Part shown: positions 1 to 7,765 of the stretch, one piece after another | Numbering within the stretch: position 1 is the stretch's first letter | How the letters are laid out: every line of letters starts with the position of its first letter | Source of the DNA: an uncultured Oscillibacter sp. | GTDB taxonomy: Bacteria; Bacillota; Clostridia; Oscillospirales; Oscillospiraceae | Direction of reading: 5' to 3' | Length of the DNA stretch: 64,000 nt | NCBI RefSeq assembly: GCF_947654275.1 | Contig: NZ_CANTJS010000006.1 | Span: 1-64,000 of the forward strand | Notes under the pieces: generated by a model | What the model saw: the letters and a program-made list of their open reading frames with translations, nothing else | Databases searched by the model: none | Told to the model about the DNA's origin: nothing | Program-made: the position numbers and the translations under genes

Positions 1-102
1 GGTCTGGGCATAGAGAGCCTCAAGCGCCGCCTGTTCCCCGGCGGCGGCACGGGCAAGCTGCCGGTCCAGGCCGTCCTCCGCCGAAGCGGTCTTGGTGCGC
101 AT
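1..102 (-). CDS. ECF-type RNA polymerase sigma factor, N-terminal fragment
   Basis: Only the first 34 codons lie in the window; the gene runs off the left edge. The start is an ATG at 102-100 preceded by an AGGGGGGAA ribosome binding site. The peptide has the charged opening followed by LARAAAGEQAALEALYAQT, which resembles the start of sigma-70 region 2 in ECF sigma factors (a helix with an 'A..G...A...LY' pattern). The function is inferred from this short stretch alone. Another helical protein is possible. Confidence 0.5.
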   Translation of the reverse strand, partial: MRTKTASAEDGLDRQLARAAAGEQAALEALYAQT

Positions 103-294
103 CGTCTGTTCCCCCCTGTCTATAATTGAAACGCATCAGCACGGCGTTTTATTGCGCCGGCTGAAAAAATTTTTTGGGATGATTGGGCGGAGCTTTTTCC
201 GCCGCCTCTATCATAGCAGGCCGGAAGGAAAAAATCCAGTCCCGGCGTGAGCCGGGGACCTTTGCAGATTTTCCGGCAAAAGCGGTCTTTTGGA

Positions 295-323
295 TTGACA
301 GGCCGGAAAAAAACGGGTAGAAT
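295..323 (+). promoter_or_regulatory. sigma-A promoter of the tRNA-Arg unit
   Basis: TTGACA at 295-300 and TAGAAT at 318-323 are separated by exactly 17 bases. The next gene on this strand is tRNA-Arg at 501, so the primary transcript would carry about 170 bases before the tRNA, including the decayed tRNA copy at 408-455. Confidence 0.65.
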
Positions 324-407
324 ACAAAGCGGACATTCGTTTCCCCGGACAGTCGCTTGGCTTCCAGGCTGAGGGAGCCCCCATGAAAACCGTATCATCC
401 CGTATAC

Positions 408-455
408 GCCCCGGCAGCTCAGGGGATGGAGCGGTTGTCTCCCAGGCGGGAGCGG
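408..455 (+). pseudogene. decayed tRNA-Arg copy (5' half only)
   Basis: Aligned to the intact tRNA at 501, this stretch keeps GCCCCG, AGCTCAG, GGAT, GAGCGGT, CTCC and GCG at the same spacing, i.e. the 5' acceptor strand, D arm and anticodon region. The anticodon stem no longer pairs well and there is no T arm or 3' acceptor strand. It lies 93 bases upstream of the true tRNA in the same predicted transcript. It is best explained as a degenerate tandem duplication, though a processing leader that mimics tRNA cannot be excluded. Confidence 0.5.
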
Positions 456-500
456 GAACGCTTTCCTAAAAGCACATATCCGGCGCATACAAGTGAACAG

Positions 501-577
501 GCCCCGATAGCTCAGATGGATAGAGCGGTCGCCTCCTAAGCGACAGGCCGCTGGTTCGAATCCAGTTCGGGGTGCCA
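501..577 (+). tRNA. tRNA-Arg (anticodon CCT)
   Basis: A full cloverleaf can be drawn. The acceptor stem is GCCCCGA with TCGGGGT. The D arm is GCTC/GAGC. The anticodon stem GTCGC/GCGAC encloses the loop CTCCTAA, so the anticodon is CCT (AGG codons, Arg). The T arm has the loop TTCGAAT, followed by discriminator G and an encoded CCA at 575-577. It probably reads the rare AGG codon. Confidence 0.95.
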
Positions 578-582
578 GCTCA

Positions 583-804
583 GAAATTCCCAACACCGCT
601 CCGTTTCCCGCCTTTGGCCGGAAACCTGTGCTGTGTTGGGAATTTCTTCGCCTTCCGCCGGGATATGCCGGATTCCCGGCGGAGAGGGAACGGGGCGGCG
701 GACCGCCTTGCCGGGCCGCGGTTTGGTTTGGGGCGCACGGCCATCAATTTAACGAGCGGACTCCGGCTCGGAAATTTCCAACACCCTCGCCGGATTCCCG
801 GCGG
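583..804. repeat. inverted-repeat cluster downstream of tRNA-Arg
   Basis: GAAATTCCCAACAC at 583-596 is perfectly complementary to GTGTTGGGAATTTC at 633-646, and the loop contains a further GTTTCC/GGAAAC pairing. A second hairpin, CCGCCGGGA/TCCCGGCGG, spans 655-682. A near copy of the first arm (GAAATTTCCAACAC, 771-784) is again followed by GCCGGATTCCCGGCGG (789-804), so the module is partly duplicated. The first hairpin could terminate the tRNA transcript, but it lacks a long T-run. From 805 to 1049 only a GAGGGCC-ATA-GGCCCTC hairpin (950-966) stands out; no gene is supported there. Confidence 0.6.
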
Positions 805-1049
805 AGACTTCGATTCAAAAATTTTACGCAGGGACCCTGTCCCGTCCGCCGGAGGCCGCGGCCGATTTCAAGAATTTACCCGGAACCAATCGAACCCAGC
901 TCTAAACAATGCAGTACAGCGCCCGGGACCACGGGCACGAGAACAGGCCGAGGGCCATAGGCCCTCCGCCTTCTGCGGTCCTGATCTGTACAGGGCTTGT
1001 GTCCGGCGTCACGGATTTTCCCCTGCCTCCCCGCCGCCGGCTGTGACGG

Positions 1050-1529
1050 TCAAAGCTGGAGCTTAGCCGCGGCAGCGGCGATGATACACGGAAGTATAAA
1101 ACACGTGAACCCTGCCCACCTCCTGTTTACGCGCTGCAAAACCGCTGAGATAATCGCTCCCATGACGGCGCATGAACCAACCGACTGTCTCTGACCGAAC
1201 GCCCAGTAAAGCGCGACGCCCCATATCAGCCAGCCCATAAGCATGACGCCAATCGTATGCTCAAGGTTACTGCTTGCCATCTCCTTTTCACTGTGGCCTT
1301 TGCGCCGCCTGTCTCCCTTGCGGTTATTACAGCAGTAGTCATAAAAAGACAACCGGTAGCCGCTGTCGACCGCTTTGATGTAAGCACGAATATTGGCTCT
1401 TGTGGCCAGGTTTCCGTCGCCGGCGTCTACCTTGTACTTTCTCAGCTCCATCTTCTCCGCAGGGCTGGCATCCATTCCCTGACCATGGGCCTTCTGATAA
1501 AGAAGCTGCTCTTTTCTTGCGTTATTCAC
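1050..1529 (-). CDS. unknown membrane protein, last gene of accessory operon
   Basis: This is a protein of about 159 residues starting at a GTG with a GGGAGG site five bases upstream; the site overlaps the stop codon of the preceding gene (two bases between genes). The N-terminal half is polar and basic (ELRKYKVDAGDGN..., then RKGDRRRKGH). The C-terminal 65 residues hold two to three hydrophobic segments (IGVMLMGWLIWGVALYW, AVMGAIISAVL, FTCFILPCIIAAAAA). I do not recognise a family. The tight spacing says it is co-translated with the gene at 1532-2053, which also ends in membrane segments, so the two may form a membrane pair (inference). The exact start may be off by one base. Confidence 0.6.
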   Translation of the reverse strand: MNNARKEQLLYQKAHGQGMDASPAEKMELRKYKVDAGDGNLATRANIRAYIKAVDSGYRLSFYDYCCNNRKGDRRRKGHSEKEMASSNLEHTIGVMLMGWLIWGVALYWAFGQRQSVGSCAVMGAIISAVLQRVNRRWAGFTCFILPCIIAAAAAKLQL

Positions 1530-1531
1530 GT

Positions 1532-2053
1532 TTACCTCCCTCGTCCGCTGAGTGAATCTATCATCGCGGCAACCGCTAAGGTCACAAGGATTGAGAAAAT
1601 CCATCCCCGTCCCATAAGTAGTTTCAATATAATAAATAACACACCTGCGATTATGATAGCATTATCAGACGAATTTTGCCTGCTGCCTGTATCGGCGCCT
1701 CTGGCCTGACCGCCGCCTGCGGGCCTGCCGGAAGAGCCAACGCCCAGCAAATCATCAAACAGCGGTTCATTGTCCCTCAGCCCATGGGGGTATCGGGACA
1801 CGACATTCAAAATCATGTCCTCCGTCACGCCCATTCCCCTGTAACGGCCTGTTATTTTGGTTCTGCCATAGGGATTGCCGACGGAGCCCCTGATGTTCCA
1901 CAGCTCCGCAATGGCAGAAAGCGCAAAGCCGAATCCCTCATGCTGGTTTGCCCCCGACACGCCTTCCACCGCTGCCAGATAGATGCTGTGCGCAACATTA
2001 CGCGGCGTCATGCCGGCATTTTGAACAACCTGAGACGCTTGTCCTTTATCCAT
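1532..2053 (-). CDS. unknown protein with C-terminal membrane hairpin
   Basis: This is a 173-residue protein. Residues 1-95 look like a soluble helical domain (SIYLAAVEGVSGANQHEGFGFALSAIAELWNIRG). A glycine/serine-rich linker with SSGRPAGGGQARG follows, then two short hydrophobic segments near the end (AIIIAGVLFIILKLLMG, FSILVTLAVAAMI). No family was recognised. It lies 16 bases after the propeller-like gene at 2070 and 2 bases before the 1050-1529 gene, so it is in the middle of a translationally linked operon. Confidence 0.6.
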   Translation of the reverse strand: MDKGQASQVVQNAGMTPRNVAHSIYLAAVEGVSGANQHEGFGFALSAIAELWNIRGSVGNPYGRTKITGRYRGMGVTEDMILNVVSRYPHGLRDNEPLFDDLLGVGSSGRPAGGGQARGADTGSRQNSSDNAIIIAGVLFIILKLLMGRGWIFSILVTLAVAAMIDSLSGRGR

Positions 2054-2069
2054 AATCCACCCTGCCTGT

Positions 2070-3779
2070 TCATCGTTCTATACATTTTATGTAATATTGT
2101 AATGTTTCTCTGATTGGCGCGTACTCCGGCGCAATGGCAAGAATCTCTTCCTCCACATCGGAAAGCAGGATTGTCCCATCAATCTCTTTGCCCTTGTATT
2201 TCTCAAAGACAGACATCAGCCCTTTTGCCTCCAGGGTTTTCCTGGTGTTGTTTCCGTTGTCGCCCTGGCCGATTGCAAAATTCATACACGCCGCGTCGCC
2301 GTGCTTCGGCCCGCGCACCCCAAGCAGAATGCCAACGAACGCATTATAATCCCATTTGTTGGCCAGACTCTTTCTGTAAAGGAGCAATTGATCCCGAAAG
2401 CGGGTCATGGCCGGCGCGCCGGCGCCGCGCCGGAACGCGGCCAATGTCAGCTTATCCAAAGCCCGGAAGGCAGAAACTGGCTCGCCTATCACTCCGACCT
2501 GTTCTATCTCCATTCTCCTCATGCCACTACTATCATAAAAAGGACGTGGTCTCACACGGTATTCTTCATAGCTGTTTGTAACATTCCAAAATCTATATAG
2601 CTGACTCTCATCTGGAACATGGTAGATATTATCAAAACACCAAAAATGGAGGTTAAGGTTATTGTAACGCTGAAAGTGTATTCTTTTCTTTTCTCCATCC
2701 TGTTTAAGATGATACACCTCAAACCCTGTTGGAATAAAAGCAAGTTTGCCGTCAAAATAATAGTATCTTGAATCATTGAAACCCAATGTACATAATTTCC
2801 AGCCTACAGAATATTTTCCCCGCAGCTGGACTACGCCCTGGATATCTGTGTGAACCAGCTGGATATCTTTATCGCTCGTTTTTACCCACATGGTATCGTC
2901 AAGCATATTAAACGAGAAAATATGCCGGTCATCCCATGACGGCAGAGAATCCTCATTTATCTTTGCTTTCCAGCTGGGCCTTGCAAAGCAATCCAGTACG
3001 CTCCATTGATTTTTCGATAAATCAATATGAACGATGTAAGAAATCCGATTCCCATCGCTTCTCGTATATCCCGCCACAACACGATGTTTATTCGCATACA
3101 AAAATTGGCAGGAGATATTACCAATATTTGAGGGGGCCTGAGAAAACGGCAGTTCTCTTCCCCATTCCTGCCGGTAGCTTTCCCGCAGACAATTGTCAAA
3201 TGCCAAGTCCCCTTTCTGGACGCCCCACAGCAGCGTCTTTTCCCCTGTCAGCATATTGACGCGGTAAATATCCGTACTCATTGCGGGCTGCCTTGTTTCG
3301 GAGTAAATCACTGTATTGTCATAGACATATACGCATTCCAGACGAGAATGACCATGACGGCTTTCTTTTCTGCCAAACACATGCGTATAAATCTTACGCC
3401 CGTCAAAGCCGAATAAGGAGATGGTTTCCATGTCGTAAAGGAAATAGCCACGGCGGTTGACCGCAATATAAGTATGGAAATTAAATGTTCTTCGGGTATG
3501 AAGCCTGATTGCATGGGATGTTTTCCGCTGTACATTGGATTTTATGACATAAACGCCGTAATTCCTGGCCTTGAGACTTCCTTCAGAGCGAAGAAAATAA
3601 ATATCACCCTGATATTTTGAATATTGGGAATATCCTTTCCTGAAATAATTCCTCTCCATAGTGGATGGAGCTGTGCGTCGCCAGTCAGGGTCAACATAAT
3701 ACTCGCTGTGAAACCCGAAGCAGTCCTCATTCTCCAGCTTGTCTGAAAGCGGATTGAATCCTGAATTTGTCATATTCAT
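2070..3779 (-). CDS. large unknown protein, possibly beta-propeller
   Basis: This is a 569-residue soluble protein with no signal peptide. The ATG at 3779 is chosen because GGAGGG lies seven bases upstream; a TTG six codons earlier would overlap that site. Residues about 50-400 are rich in aromatic beta-strand blocks that recur roughly every 40-50 residues (YFLYDMETISLFG, IYRVNMLTGEKTLLWG, SYIVHIDLSKNQWSVLD, MWVKTSDKDIQLVHTD, YYYFDGKLAFIPTGFEVYHL), as in beta-propellers. The C-terminal third is helical and charged. The base composition is clearly more AT-rich than the rest of the window, suggesting acquisition by transfer. Its function is unknown. It could be a repeat-based binding protein of an accessory system. 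Confidence 0.65.
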   Translation of the reverse strand: MNMTNSGFNPLSDKLENEDCFGFHSEYYVDPDWRRTAPSTMERNYFRKGYSQYSKYQGDIYFLRSEGSLKARNYGVYVIKSNVQRKTSHAIRLHTRRTFNFHTYIAVNRRGYFLYDMETISLFGFDGRKIYTHVFGRKESRHGHSRLECVYVYDNTVIYSETRQPAMSTDIYRVNMLTGEKTLLWGVQKGDLAFDNCLRESYRQEWGRELPFSQAPSNIGNISCQFLYANKHRVVAGYTRSDGNRISYIVHIDLSKNQWSVLDCFARPSWKAKINEDSLPSWDDRHIFSFNMLDDTMWVKTSDKDIQLVHTDIQGVVQLRGKYSVGWKLCTLGFNDSRYYYFDGKLAFIPTGFEVYHLKQDGEKKRIHFQRYNNLNLHFWCFDNIYHVPDESQLYRFWNVTNSYEEYRVRPRPFYDSSGMRRMEIEQVGVIGEPVSAFRALDKLTLAAFRRGAGAPAMTRFRDQLLLYRKSLANKWDYNAFVGILLGVRGPKHGDAACMNFAIGQGDNGNNTRKTLEAKGLMSVFEKYKGKEIDGTILLSDVEEEILAIAPEYAPIRETLQYYIKCIER

Positions 3780-3837
3780 ACCATTTCCCTCCCTCAATAT
3801 TCCCTTCCGTATGTCATACGCCGCAAAACCGCAGCCT

Positions 3838-4122
3838 TTATTTGCAGGTCAGCTTAATCCACTCCGAAAACTTCTTGAACAGGCCGTCAATCTGCGCGGA
3901 GGTATAGCCATATTTCAGCAGCCGTTCCTTGATGCCCTTCTTGCTTTTTGCGTTCCAGTTCGCTTTCACCCAGCCCTTTGTCTGGGTCCGAATCGTATTA
4001 TAGGGCCCGAACCACTCCATCCACTGCGCATAAAACGCGTTGAGCAGCTTCCCCTTGTTCGCCGCCTTGGCGGATTTCAGGTAATACTCGTCAAATCCCT
4101 TGTGGTCAAACCAGTCAATCAT
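3838..4122 (-). CDS. small unknown protein
   Basis: This is a basic, tryptophan- and lysine-rich protein of 94 residues (WMEWFGPYNTIRTQTKGWVKANW) with no membrane segment. The start ATG at 4122 has a GAGGAGG-type site. It ends with a helical segment (SAQIDGLFKKFSEWIKLTCK). It lies between the YdjM-like gene and the propeller-like gene with gaps of 43 and 58 bases, so probably on one transcript with them. No family was recognised. Confidence 0.6.
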   Translation of the reverse strand: MIDWFDHKGFDEYYLKSAKAANKGKLLNAFYAQWMEWFGPYNTIRTQTKGWVKANWNAKSKKGIKERLLKYGYTSAQIDGLFKKFSEWIKLTCK

Positions 4123-4165
4123 CTTCCCTTACCTCCTCAAAAATTTTGGCAGCGGCCCGCCGGGG

Positions 4166-4777
4166 TCACCGCCGGAATATCCTGACTGCAAATAATCCCA
4201 TCTCCAGTGCGGCCGCCGCGCATCCCGCCATGAAAAAGACCTGATTTGCCAGGCCATACGCGTGGAACAGTCCCAGGGATACCCCTCCCTTAAGCGGGTA
4301 CAAAAATCGCACCTTTTTCTTGTTGCATACATCCGTTGCCAGATGGGAGAGAAATCCCGCCGCAAACGAAACCACCGCCTTTTCCCACACCAGCCCAATG
4401 GCGAAACACAAGAGGGCCAATGCCAGAAAAGAATGCATAAAGGACCTGTGAGGCTGTTCCTTGCCAAACGCGCAGATGCAGATAAACAGCAAGATACCGG
4501 CGATAATACGGCCATAGCCGCTGTTTCGCACCACCTGTTCAATTACTCCGGTGTGGAAAAAACAGTCCAGCGCAAGCACCGCCAGCAGCACCACGGCGGA
4601 AAGCATGACAATTTTATCAGCATCACGGTGGGACCCTGATGTGCCGACGTCTATGTCGCTGATCAATGCGCCGAAAGCGCCTCCGCCGGCGGCCAATACA
4701 AGCTCCGGCACAGTCTCCGGCTGGGTGACCGCCATGGCCGCGGCAATTCCAATCACCATATGTGTTTTCCCTAACAA
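4166..4777 (-). CDS. YdjM-type membrane-bound metal-dependent hydrolase (DUF457)
   Basis: This 203-residue integral membrane protein has the hallmarks of the LexA-regulated YdjM/DUF457 family. These are an N-terminal KTHMVIGIAAA segment, the acidic GALISDIDVGTSGSHR motif, the HRSFMHSF histidine motif, and SHLATDVCNKKKVRFLYPL near the end; together they supply His/Asp ligands. About five hydrophobic segments are present. The start is a TTG at 4777 with GGGAGG six bases upstream. It is the first gene of the five-gene minus-strand operon and is served by the promoter at 4940-4968. The substrate of this family is not established. Confidence 0.8.
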   Translation of the reverse strand: MLGKTHMVIGIAAAMAVTQPETVPELVLAAGGGAFGALISDIDVGTSGSHRDADKIVMLSAVVLLAVLALDCFFHTGVIEQVVRNSGYGRIIAGILLFICICAFGKEQPHRSFMHSFLALALLCFAIGLVWEKAVVSFAAGFLSHLATDVCNKKKVRFLYPLKGGVSLGLFHAYGLANQVFFMAGCAAAALEMGLFAVRIFRR

Positions 4778-4939
4778 AACTGCCTCCCTTCCCCCCGGCA
4801 GCCGGACAACCCGCTTGTCCCTGTCACCTCCGAGGACACTGCGTTCAAATTCAGCTCCAGCAGCGAATCATCCGGGTTCATACCCCCGCCGCACGGGGCA
4901 TAACGCTTCAAACCGCCCCATCGTGTCGAACTATGTAAT

Positions 4940-4968
4940 ATCATACCCAATTGAGTTATAATTGTCAA
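4940..4968 (-). promoter_or_regulatory. strong promoter of the accessory operon
   Basis: Read on the minus strand, TTGACA (4968-4963), 17 bases and TATGAT (4945-4940) form a near-consensus sigma-A promoter. It would start transcripts about 150 bases before the TTG of the YdjM-like gene. Its spacer contains the CAATT/AATTG inverted repeat, and its -10 overlaps one arm of the operator-like repeat at 4943-4999. Confidence 0.75.
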
Positions 4969-4999
4969 TAGCCAACCCGTTTGTTCATCTATTGGGCAT
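4943..4999. promoter_or_regulatory. candidate operator shared by the divergent genes
   Basis: ATACCCAAT at 4943-4951 is repeated inverted as ATTGGGCAT at 4991-4999. One arm overlaps the -10 of the minus-strand promoter, and the other lies in the region that must contain the promoter of the plus-strand XRE gene. This arrangement fits a repressor site controlling both directions, most simply bound by the XRE protein at 5051 (inference). Confidence 0.4.
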
Positions 5000-5050
5000 C
5001 ACCCATTTTAGATAAACTTTTTTTCAGATGACGAAAGCGGGGCATATTGG

Positions 5051-5386
5051 ATGATAGAAAATGAGGTCCTGGGACGAATCCGGGAGTTCCTGAAATTGAA
5101 TCACTGGTCCATTTACAAGCTGGCAAAAGAGTCAGGCATTCCCTACTCAAGCCTCAACAACTGCTTTCTCCGCAACACCTGCCCGACAATCCCGACGCTT
5201 GAGAAGCTTTGCGCGGGGCTGAATATCAGCCTGTCGGACTTCTTCGATTTCAAGAAGAACCCTCTCCGTGACACAAGTTTATCCGAGGATGAACAGAATC
5301 TCCTGAGCGCGTACCGGAAGCTGTCCAAAAGAGACAGGGAGCTTCTCGGCGCATATTGTGACGGTCTGAGCAGGAAAAGAAGATAG
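5051..5386 (+). CDS. XRE-family helix-turn-helix regulator
   Basis: This is a 111-residue DNA-binding protein. Residues 6-62 form a Cro/C1-type HTH (GRIREFLKLNHWSIYKLAKESGIPYSSLNNCF...PTIPTLEKLCAGLNISLSDFF). The C-terminal part (LSEDEQNLLSAYRKLSKRDRELLGAYCDGL) is a helical tail common in such regulators, probably for dimerisation. It is divergent from the accessory operon ending at 1050 and shares its upstream region with that operon's promoter, which is typical of a local repressor. The ATG at 5051 has only a weak GGGG site. Confidence 0.85.
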   Translation: MIENEVLGRIREFLKLNHWSIYKLAKESGIPYSSLNNCFLRNTCPTIPTLEKLCAGLNISLSDFFDFKKNPLRDTSLSEDEQNLLSAYRKLSKRDRELLGAYCDGLSRKRR

Positions 5387-5487
5387 CGGCCGGAAGACCC
5401 CCGGGCCATCCCCCAGGCTCGAATACCGGCGGCCTTCCGGGCCGCCCCGGGGAATGGACAGCGCCCAGGAAAAAACGGCATATCGCA

Positions 5488-5537
5488 CAAACAGCGCCCT
5501 GCCCGAGTCGGAAGCAACTCGGACAGGGCGCTGTTTG
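5488..5537. terminator. long hairpin between convergent genes
   Basis: CAAACAGCGCCCTG (5488-5501) pairs perfectly with CAGGGCGCTGTTTG (5524-5537), and CCGAGT/ACTCGG extends the stem inside. It lies 100 bases after the XRE stop and before the TRAP gene end. There is no strong T-run, so it may be an inefficient two-way terminator or a structured repeat. Confidence 0.5.
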
Positions 5538-5621
5538 AACGTCTGCATGTACCGATGTTCAGCCGTGCTGACGGCATCACTCCGATGAACAGAGCTTTTT
5601 TCGCTTCATCCGCACAGGGAA

Positions 5622-5655
5622 ACGCCGCGAAGGAGACTCCTTCGCGGCGTTTTTC
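5622..5655 (-). terminator. terminator of the TAXI-TRAP operon
   Basis: ACGCCGCGAAGGA (5622-5634) pairs with TCCTTCGCGGCGT (5638-5650) over 13 bases with a three-base loop. It starts about 20 bases after the permease stop codon on the minus strand. On the plus strand it is followed by TTTTC, so it may also act on transcripts arriving from the XRE gene. Confidence 0.75.
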
Positions 5656-5672
5656 AGGCAGCCGGAACAGAA

Positions 5673-7610
5673 TCAGGCGGCAGCCTTGCTTCGGTTGGAA
5701 ATGCGGTTGCTGACATAGACCAGGGCAATCAGGGCGATGCCGATGACGTCCGTTGCGGCGCCGGGAATCACCAGACACAGGCCGCCCGCCAGGGACACCA
5801 CCCGCATGATGGGATTCACCGGGCCGTTGAGATAGCCGATGAAGCCCGCGCCGATGCCCACCAGGCCGATGACGGCGGTGCAGATCATGGGCAGAGCCTC
5901 CAGGAAGGTGCCGCCTATCATAATCATCTTGGGATTCATAGCGAACATGTAGGGTATCAGGAAGGCGGCAATGGCCAGCTTGGTGGCGTTGACGCCGGTT
6001 TTGAAGGCGTTGCCCTTGGCAATGGCGCTGCCGGCATAGGCCGCCAGAGCCACGGGCGGCGTGATGTCCGCCACAATGCCGAAGTAGAAGCAGAACATAT
6101 GGGACGCCAGCATGGGGATGCCCGCCTTGATGAGGATGGGGGCGGCGATGGTGGAGGTAATCAGGTAGTTGGAGGTGGTGGAGACGCCCATGCCCAGAAT
6201 CAGGGAGGTGAACATGGCGCACACCAGAGCCAGGAAGACGTTGTTGCCCACCAGGTCGAAGATGCCCGCGCCGATGCGCTGGCCCAGGCCTGTCAGAGTC
6301 ACCATACCGATGATGATGCCGGCGGTGGAGCAGGCGGTAGCCACGGAAACCACATTCCGTGCCGCCTGGGGCAGGGCGGTGAAAATCTGGAGGAAGGGCA
6401 CCCGGGTCCCCTTCCGGAGATAGGGAACGATGATGCAGATGAGACAGCCGATGAGGGCGGAGCGGGTGACGGTGAAGCCGGAAATCATCAGGTAGATAAT
6501 GCCGATCAGCGGCAGCAGCAGGTGTCCCTTGTCCCGCATCAGCGGCCAGAGCCTGGGCAGCTGGTCCCGGGGGGTTCCCTTGAGGCCCAGGCGCTTGGCT
6601 TCCAGGTGAACGCTGATCCAGATGCCAATGAAGTACAGCGCCGCGGGAATGACGGCGATAATCATCAGCTCCCGGTAGGGCACGGCGCAGGCCTCGGAGA
6701 TCAGGAAGGCGGCGGAACCCATGACCGGGGGCATGATCTGCCCGCCGGTGGAGGCGGCGGCTTCCACGGCTCCGGCAAACTCCGGCGTATAGCCCAGGGA
6801 CTTCATCAGGGGGATGGTGAAGGAGCCGGTGGACACGGTGTTGGACACGGAGGAGCCGGAGACGGTGCCCTGAAGGGCGGAGGACAGCACCGCCACCTTG
6901 GCGGGACCGCCGGCGGCCCAGCCTGCCAGGGAGTTGGCCAGGTCAATGAAGAACTGGCCGATGCCGGTTTTCTCCAGGAAGGCGCCGAAGAGGATGAACA
7001 GGAAGATGTAGGTGGAGCAGACCCCCAGGGGGTTGCCGATGATGCCCTCGGTGGTGATGAACAGATGGGTGATGATCCGCTTGAGGGAGAAGCCCCGGTG
7101 CTGGAGGAAGCTGCCCATGTACTTGCCCACCATGCCGTAGACAAAGAAGCAGGAGGCGATGATGACGATGGGCGGGCCCACCACACGCCAGCAGGCCGCC
7201 AGAACCAGCGCGATGCCGAGGCCCGCCATAACCGTGTCCATCATGGTGTAAGCGCCGGCCCGGAACTGGAGGGCCTTGTAGTTCAGAATGAAATAGGCCA
7301 CCACGCAGAAGAACAGCCCCGCCAGCAGGCAGTCATACCAGGGCAGCTTTTTCCGGTCGGCGTTCTTGGTGGCGGGGTAAATCAGAAAGGCCAGACAGAT
7401 GGCAAAGCCCAGGTGGGTATAGCGGAGAATCTGGAGGGGCACCTTGTTGGAGATGGAGGCGTAGAGCTGGAAGAGCGCGAAAACGGTCAGAACAATCCGG
7501 AGGAGCTTTTCACCCCTGGGGGAGAAAATTTTATACTTGGATTCCCGGTCGATGGCGGACAGGTCGATCTCCTCAGGAGGGGTCTGTACTTTTTTCTTGA
7601 AGAGGGCCAT
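5673..7610 (-). CDS. TRAP transporter permease, 4TM/12TM fusion (TAXI type)
   Basis: This 645-residue integral membrane protein fuses the small (DctQ-like) and large (DctM-like) TRAP permease parts, as is usual in TAXI-TRAP systems. The N-terminal 200 residues hold the first group of helices (RIVLTVFALFQLYASI, LGFAICLAFLIYP, LLAGLFFCVVAYFIL). The DctM part contains conserved glycine-rich stretches (SALQGTVSGSSVSNTVSTGSFTIPLMKSLGY, ASTGGQIMPPVMGSAAFLI, LGMGVSTTSNYLI, YFGIVADITPPVALAAYAGSAIA). It imports an organic solute using an ion gradient together with the binding protein at 7836-8900. An AGAAGGAG site precedes the ATG at 7610. The substrate is not deducible; TAXI systems are often linked to glutamate or other carboxylates. 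Confidence 0.93.
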   Translation of the reverse strand: MALFKKKVQTPPEEIDLSAIDRESKYKIFSPRGEKLLRIVLTVFALFQLYASISNKVPLQILRYTHLGFAICLAFLIYPATKNADRKKLPWYDCLLAGLFFCVVAYFILNYKALQFRAGAYTMMDTVMAGLGIALVLAACWRVVGPPIVIIASCFFVYGMVGKYMGSFLQHRGFSLKRIITHLFITTEGIIGNPLGVCSTYIFLFILFGAFLEKTGIGQFFIDLANSLAGWAAGGPAKVAVLSSALQGTVSGSSVSNTVSTGSFTIPLMKSLGYTPEFAGAVEAAASTGGQIMPPVMGSAAFLISEACAVPYRELMIIAVIPAALYFIGIWISVHLEAKRLGLKGTPRDQLPRLWPLMRDKGHLLLPLIGIIYLMISGFTVTRSALIGCLICIIVPYLRKGTRVPFLQIFTALPQAARNVVSVATACSTAGIIIGMVTLTGLGQRIGAGIFDLVGNNVFLALVCAMFTSLILGMGVSTTSNYLITSTIAAPILIKAGIPMLASHMFCFYFGIVADITPPVALAAYAGSAIAKGNAFKTGVNATKLAIAAFLIPYMFAMNPKMIMIGGTFLEALPMICTAVIGLVGIGAGFIGYLNGPVNPIMRVVSLAGGLCLVIPGAATDVIGIALIALVYVSNRISNRSKAAA

Positions 7611-7765
7611 GGCTGTTCTCCTTCTGTTGATGTTTTATATCAAAGAGCCTCCGGCACGGGGAACCGGGGGTTCCTTCGATTCCTGAGTTGAAGCCGCTTC
7701 ATGCGGCGGAGGCAGAGGCGCGGGGACTGCGCGGTTCTTTATGGGTTCTTAACGTCGGGAAGAGC

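Noticed and set aside
120-596. 158-codon minus-strand frame containing RTGFEPAACRLGGDRSIHLSYRG
   Set aside because: It runs antisense through the tRNA-Arg gene. This peptide is the well-known false translation of a tRNA complement and has no ribosome binding site.
572-1066. Plus-strand frames downstream of the tRNA
   Set aside because: They lack ribosome binding sites, are Arg/Pro-rich as expected of GC-rich noise, and run through the inverted repeats.
4771-4968. 65-codon minus-strand frame upstream of the YdjM-like gene
   Set aside because: It spans the predicted transcription start and lacks a ribosome binding site; treated as 5' leader.
501-5600. Integrative element bounded by tRNA 3'-end repeats
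   Set aside because: I looked for a second copy of the tRNA 3' end (TTCGAATCCAGTTCGGGGT) downstream and for an integrase gene and found neither, so no attachment sites are annotated.
6099-7691. 530-codon plus-strand frame opposite the TRAP permease
   Set aside because: Gly/His/Asp/Glu-rich antisense shadow of a clear membrane protein gene; similar long shadows occur opposite most GC-rich genes in the window.
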